Source: CAYGUK01 sp964352985
GTDB taxonomy: Bacteria; Pseudomonadota; Gammaproteobacteria; JAHCLG01
Direction of reading: 5' to 3'
DNA: 47,869 nucleotides
NCBI GenBank assembly: GCA_964352985.1
Contig: CAYGUK010000020.1
Span: 1 to 47,869, forward strand
In this document: positions 45,105 to 47,869 of the stretch, piece after piece
How the letters are laid out: every line of letters starts with the position of its first letter
How positions within the stretch are numbered: the stretch's first letter is position 1
The notes under the pieces: model-generated
The model's input: only the letters and a program-made list of their open reading frames with translations
Told to the model about the DNA's origin: nothing
Database searches by the model: none
Made by a program: the position numbers and the translations under genes

Positions 45105-45620
45105 TTGCAAAATTATATAATTCCCATCCCAAATGAAAACCCAAAAATAATTTGGAATGAGAAGGTACTGTTTGTTAACACAAACAAGAAAATAGTTCTT
45201 GATCATATTGAAGCTAATTTAATAAATTATTTAACGCAAGATGACATAACTAATGAAATTACTTATCATGATGATTTAAATCCAAACTTATTTTTTTCAA
45301 CTGAAAAAAATTTAGAATTAGAAATTTATTCAACTCTGAAAAACATCGATCAATATCTTAACTATGAAAATGATATCGTTTATTTAGATCCCCCATTTGA
45401 ATTTATCACTATCTGTAAACGAGATGTTATGATCATGTATCTTTTAAATTTGGATAAGAACTATAAAGAAATTGCCCAATATCTTAACTTATCCTGGCTA
45501 AATATCAGAGATAATGTTGATATCTTACGACACAAATTTAATTGTAAAAACAAGAAGACATTTATCAATCTCCTTAATGAGTATAATATTCTTGAAAATC
45601 TCATCCCACTTAAACTGTAA
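45105..45620 (+). CDS. Divergent LuxR-like HTH protein, start uncertain
   Basis: Up to 171 aa, ending in a LuxR-like helix-turn-helix (MIMYLLNLDKNYKEIAQYLN, LSWLNIRDNVDIL) with the FNCKNKKTFINLLNEY tail common in solo LuxR proteins of Legionellales. The only standard start is TTG 45105, without a ribosome site and only 30 bases from the start of the divergent LuxR gene. The N-terminal part is shorter than in its neighbour. A TATAAT at 45116-45121 lies inside the frame and would suit a later start. It may be a 5'-truncated relic or a small HTH partner of its neighbour. Confidence 0.6.
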   Translation: MQNYIIPIPNENPKIIWNEKVLFVNTNKKIVLDHIEANLINYLTQDDITNEITYHDDLNPNLFFSTEKNLELEIYSTLKNIDQYLNYENDIVYLDPPFEFITICKRDVMIMYLLNLDKNYKEIAQYLNLSWLNIRDNVDILRHKFNCKNKKTFINLLNEYNILENLIPLKL

Positions 45621-45729
45621 TTTCTCTCTCATTTTTTTCTAAGCTCAGCTTACTGTCGCCTTGAAGATTGACTGTAAATTTCCATCGAATATTGACGAAC
45701 TATTTTTCTTAGCCTGACATCATGTTATT

Positions 45730-45749
45730 CTCAATCATTGAATGATGAG
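45730..45749 (+). promoter_or_regulatory. Hairpin covering the ubiE ribosome site
   Basis: CTC (45730-45732) and ATCAT (45734-45738) pair with GAG (45747-45749) and ATGAT (45742-45746), with one bulged A at 45733 and a three-base loop. The stem covers the ATGAGG used as the ribosome site for ubiE. It is short and AT-rich, so it would be only marginally stable. Confidence 0.35.
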
Positions 45750-45756
45750 GATGAAT

Positions 45757-46506
45757 ATGAATAAAGAAAAAACCACCCACTTTGGTTATCAAGAAATACC
45801 CGTTGAAGAAAAAACGGAAAAAGTTGCCGGTGTATTTACATCTGTAGCTAGTAAATATGATATTATGAATGACTTTATGTCGTTAGGCATACATCGCTTA
45901 TGGAAACGTTTAACTATCGCTAGTGCGAATGTTAAGCCAACTGCGAATATTTTAGATCTCGCAGGTGGCACAGGAGATTTAACAAAATTATTTTATCCCA
46001 AAGTCAAAGAAAAAGGTCACATCGTATTAGCCGATATTAATTATGCGATGCTAAGCACAGGTCGTGATAGATTAACGAATTTAGGCTTAGTTAAAAACTT
46101 AAGTTATGCTGATGTTAACGCGGAGTGTTTACCCTTTACCGATAACCATTTTGATTTAATTACCATTGCATTTGGTTTACGCAATGTCACTGACAAAGAA
46201 ACGGCTTTACGCTCCATGTATCGAGTATTAAAACCGGGTGGCAAATTAATGATTTTAGAATTTTCAAAACCCACTAATAAATTAGTTAAACCCCTTTACG
46301 ATACTTATTCTTTTAATATCTTACCGATGTTAGGAAAATTCGTGGCAAATGATGCTGAGAGTTACCAATATCTAGCTGAATCCATTCGCATGCATCCCGA
46401 TCAAGAAACACTTAAAAAAATGGTCATTGAAGCAGGCTTTGATGATTGCCGTTATAGCAATTACACTTTTGGTATCGTTGCACTCCATACGTGTTATAAG
46501 TATTAG
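45757..46506 (+). CDS. ubiE: Ubiquinone/menaquinone C-methyltransferase
   Basis: UbiE methylates the ring carbon of demethylmenaquinone and of the ubiquinone precursor using SAM. From ATG 45757 it is 249 aa, matching the family. Motifs include THFGYQEIPVEEK, VFTSVASKYDIMNDFMSLGI, SAM motif LDLAGGTGDLTKLF, FGLRNVTDKETALRSMYRVL and ANDAESYQYLAESIRMHPDQ. Other in-frame ATGs (45742, 45745, 45751) are upstream, but GAGG sits 6 bases before 45757. It heads ubiE-ubiJ-ubiB. Confidence 0.97.
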   Translation: MNKEKTTHFGYQEIPVEEKTEKVAGVFTSVASKYDIMNDFMSLGIHRLWKRLTIASANVKPTANILDLAGGTGDLTKLFYPKVKEKGHIVLADINYAMLSTGRDRLTNLGLVKNLSYADVNAECLPFTDNHFDLITIAFGLRNVTDKETALRSMYRVLKPGGKLMILEFSKPTNKLVKPLYDTYSFNILPMLGKFVANDAESYQYLAESIRMHPDQETLKKMVIEAGFDDCRYSNYTFGIVALHTCYKY

Positions 46507-46513
46507 GTGAAGC

Positions 46514-47125
46514 ATGAATATACTCAACTTAAGTTTACCACTACTAAGCAAGATGATTAATCAGATCATCAAACTTGATTCACTCACATCAGATCGTCTC
46601 AAGCAGTTTTCTGGCAAAGTAATAAAAATAGATATAAAACAATTAAACATAATTTATTATTTAATGTTCATTGATGATGGCATCGAACTCACAAGCGAGT
46701 ATGACAGTGAAATAGACACCACTATTTCTGGCAAACCTTTCGCACTCTTAAATCTCTTACAAGGTCACACTAAAATTGATGATGAAATTAGTATTAGTGG
46801 TAACATGGATCTTGCTCAAGATTTAAAAACTCTCATTGCCCAAATGGATATTGATTGGGAAGAAAAACTCGCTAAATTAACAGGCGATACTATCGCGCAT
46901 GGTGTTGCCTTCCAAGCACGCAACTTTCGAGACTGGGTAAAACAAACACATTATAATTTTAATCAGAATTTATCAGAATATTTACAAGAAGAATCAAGAT
47001 GTCTTGTCGGCAAAACCGAGCTCGAATTATTTTGTGGTAATGTTTCAGTATTGCATAGTGATATCGATAGAATGGAAGCAAAAATAAATCGCATCAAGCG
47101 AAAATTAAAGGAATCAAATGCGTGA
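46514..47125 (+). CDS. ubiJ: Ubiquinone biosynthesis accessory factor UbiJ (SCP2 domain)
   Basis: The 203-aa protein lies between ubiE and ubiB, the conserved place of UbiJ. It has an SCP2-type lipid-binding domain (~15-110: TISGKPFALLNLLQG, DEISISGNMDLAQDLKTLI), followed by IDWEEKLAKLTGDTIAHGVA and a C-terminal coiled segment (DRMEAKINRIKRKLKE). UbiJ binds polyprenyl intermediates and helps the soluble Ubi complex. It starts 7 bases after ubiE and overlaps the ubiB start. Confidence 0.9.
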   Translation: MNILNLSLPLLSKMINQIIKLDSLTSDRLKQFSGKVIKIDIKQLNIIYYLMFIDDGIELTSEYDSEIDTTISGKPFALLNLLQGHTKIDDEISISGNMDLAQDLKTLIAQMDIDWEEKLAKLTGDTIAHGVAFQARNFRDWVKQTHYNFNQNLSEYLQEESRCLVGKTELELFCGNVSVLHSDIDRMEAKINRIKRKLKESNA

Positions 47126-47869
47126 GACCGATTACTAAATTTTTTCGCTTAATATATATCAATTACGTTCTTGCTAAACATGGTATTGATCAGATTGTAT
47201 TTGCAACACGATGGTTTGCGCCATTACGGTTTTTTGCGTATTTAAATCCATTTTATTATCATGCAAAAAAACGCCCTCGCGGACAACGATTGCGTGAAGC
47301 CTTAGAACAATTAGGCCCTATTTTTGTAAAGTTTGGCCAAATGCTTTCGACTCGTCGTGATTTACTACCAAGAGATATCGCTAAAGAATTAGCATTATTG
47401 CAAGATAGAGTCCCGCCTTTTTCCGGGAAAATCGCCCGCGCGATTCTTGAAGATGTCTACGATGCTGAAATTGATGAAATATTTTTTGAATTCGATGAAA
47501 CGCCCTTAGCATCAGCATCTATCGCTCAAGTTCATTCTGCCAAACTCGCAAGTAATAATAAAGAAATCGTGATTAAAATATTAAGGCCCGGTATAAAAAA
47601 AATTATTAAACGAGATGTTTCCTTAATGTATACCTTCGCAAGATTGTTAGAATATTTTTGGGCGGATGGTTCAAGATTACGACCACAAGAAGTCGTTAAA
47701 GAATTTGAACGATGCTTAATAGAAGAATTAGATTTTATGCGGGAAGCAGCAAATGCTTCACAATTACGACGTAATTTTCCAAATTCAAGGCAACTTTATA
47801 TCCCAGAAGTTTACTGGCCTTATGTTAAAAAAAATGCGTTTGTCATGGAGCGGATCCATGGTATTCCCA
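47122..47869 (+). CDS. ubiB: UbiB atypical kinase, 3' end cut by window edge
   Basis: UbiB (ABC1/ADCK family) is a membrane-bound kinase-like ATPase needed for ubiquinone synthesis. About 249 codons are present, roughly the first 45 percent. The family signature KxGQ appears as LGPIFVKFGQMLSTRRDLLP, followed by ASASIAQVHSAKL (A-rich loop), EIVIKILRPGIKK (catalytic Lys) and EELDFMREAANASQL. The start is GTG 47122 with AAAGGA 9 bases upstream, overlapping the end of ubiJ by 4 bases. Confidence 0.96.
   Translation, partial: MRPITKFFRLIYINYVLAKHGIDQIVFATRWFAPLRFFAYLNPFYYHAKKRPRGQRLREALEQLGPIFVKFGQMLSTRRDLLPRDIAKELALLQDRVPPFSGKIARAILEDVYDAEIDEIFFEFDETPLASASIAQVHSAKLASNNKEIVIKILRPGIKKIIKRDVSLMYTFARLLEYFWADGSRLRPQEVVKEFERCLIEELDFMREAANASQLRRNFPNSRQLYIPEVYWPYVKKNAFVMERIHGIP

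Noticed and set aside
45075..45206. Longer N-terminus for the minus-strand LuxR gene
   Set aside because: The added 44 residues lie antisense to the divergent HTH gene. ATG 45074 has a plausible ribosome site.
1..47869. tRNA or rRNA genes, CRISPR arrays, insertion sequences, attachment sites or origin repeats
   Set aside because: Gaps between genes were read and none showed cloverleaf ends, regularly spaced repeats, transposase frames or DnaA-box clusters.

Overview
This is a low-GC window that looks like the chromosome of a gammaproteobacterium. Most genes are conserved housekeeping genes in gammaproteobacterial order: ubiE-ubiJ-ubiB, hslV-hslU, fmt-rsmB diverging from LysM-dprA-smg-topA, plus tsaC, hemF, hemB, ppk1 and priA. 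The HslV N-terminus, the overall AT-richness, and a pair of solo LuxR-type regulators suggest a relative of Coxiella, Legionella or Berkiella (Legionellales). That placement is an inference. No tRNA, rRNA, CRISPR array, transposase or integrase gene was seen. The window opens inside priA (3' end missing) and closes inside ubiB (3' end missing). No gene-free stretch exceeds about 200 bases.

Layout. 1-4232: priA (minus), then ppk1 and a small membrane protein (plus). 4236-25475 (minus): a 21 kb operon for a non-ribosomal peptide, transcribed as diiron oxygenase, then a 3933-aa NRPS, then a 2413-aa NRPS, then an MFS exporter. Its genes overlap or abut. 25669-27886 (minus): rsmB and fmt. 28042-33226 (plus): LysM protein, dprA, smg, topA. 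33242-35410: two unrecognised proteins around tsaC. 35494-38343 (plus): hemF, a methyltransferase, a DUF1499 protein, an isolated arginyl-tRNA-synthetase C-terminal domain, and a SPOR protein. 38499-41101: an unrecognised membrane protein and an ion permease. 41256-44266: hslV, hslU, hemB. 44259-45620: two divergent LuxR-type regulators. 45757-47869: the ubiquinone genes ubiE, ubiJ, ubiB.

The most interesting unit is the NRPS operon. Read by domains, the line is [shrunken formyltransferase-like domain]-A-T-C-A-T-C-A-T-C-A-T on the first enzyme and [TubC-type docking domain]-C-A-T-C-A-T-TE on the second. If it is colinear it makes a hexapeptide released by the thioesterase. Modules 2 and 5 have the same ten-residue adenylation code, and module 3 is a close variant. 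The AurF/CmlI-like diiron oxygenase suggests that an amine is oxidised, and the MFS protein is the likely exporter. No phosphopantetheinyl transferase, MbtH protein or epimerase domain is in the window.

Other points of note are: a long stem-loop that buries the hemF start codon; short upstream ORFs with good ribosome sites overlapping the starts of ppk1 and tsaC, which lack their own; a sigma-32-like promoter before hslVU; and an argS locus reduced to its last 99 codons.
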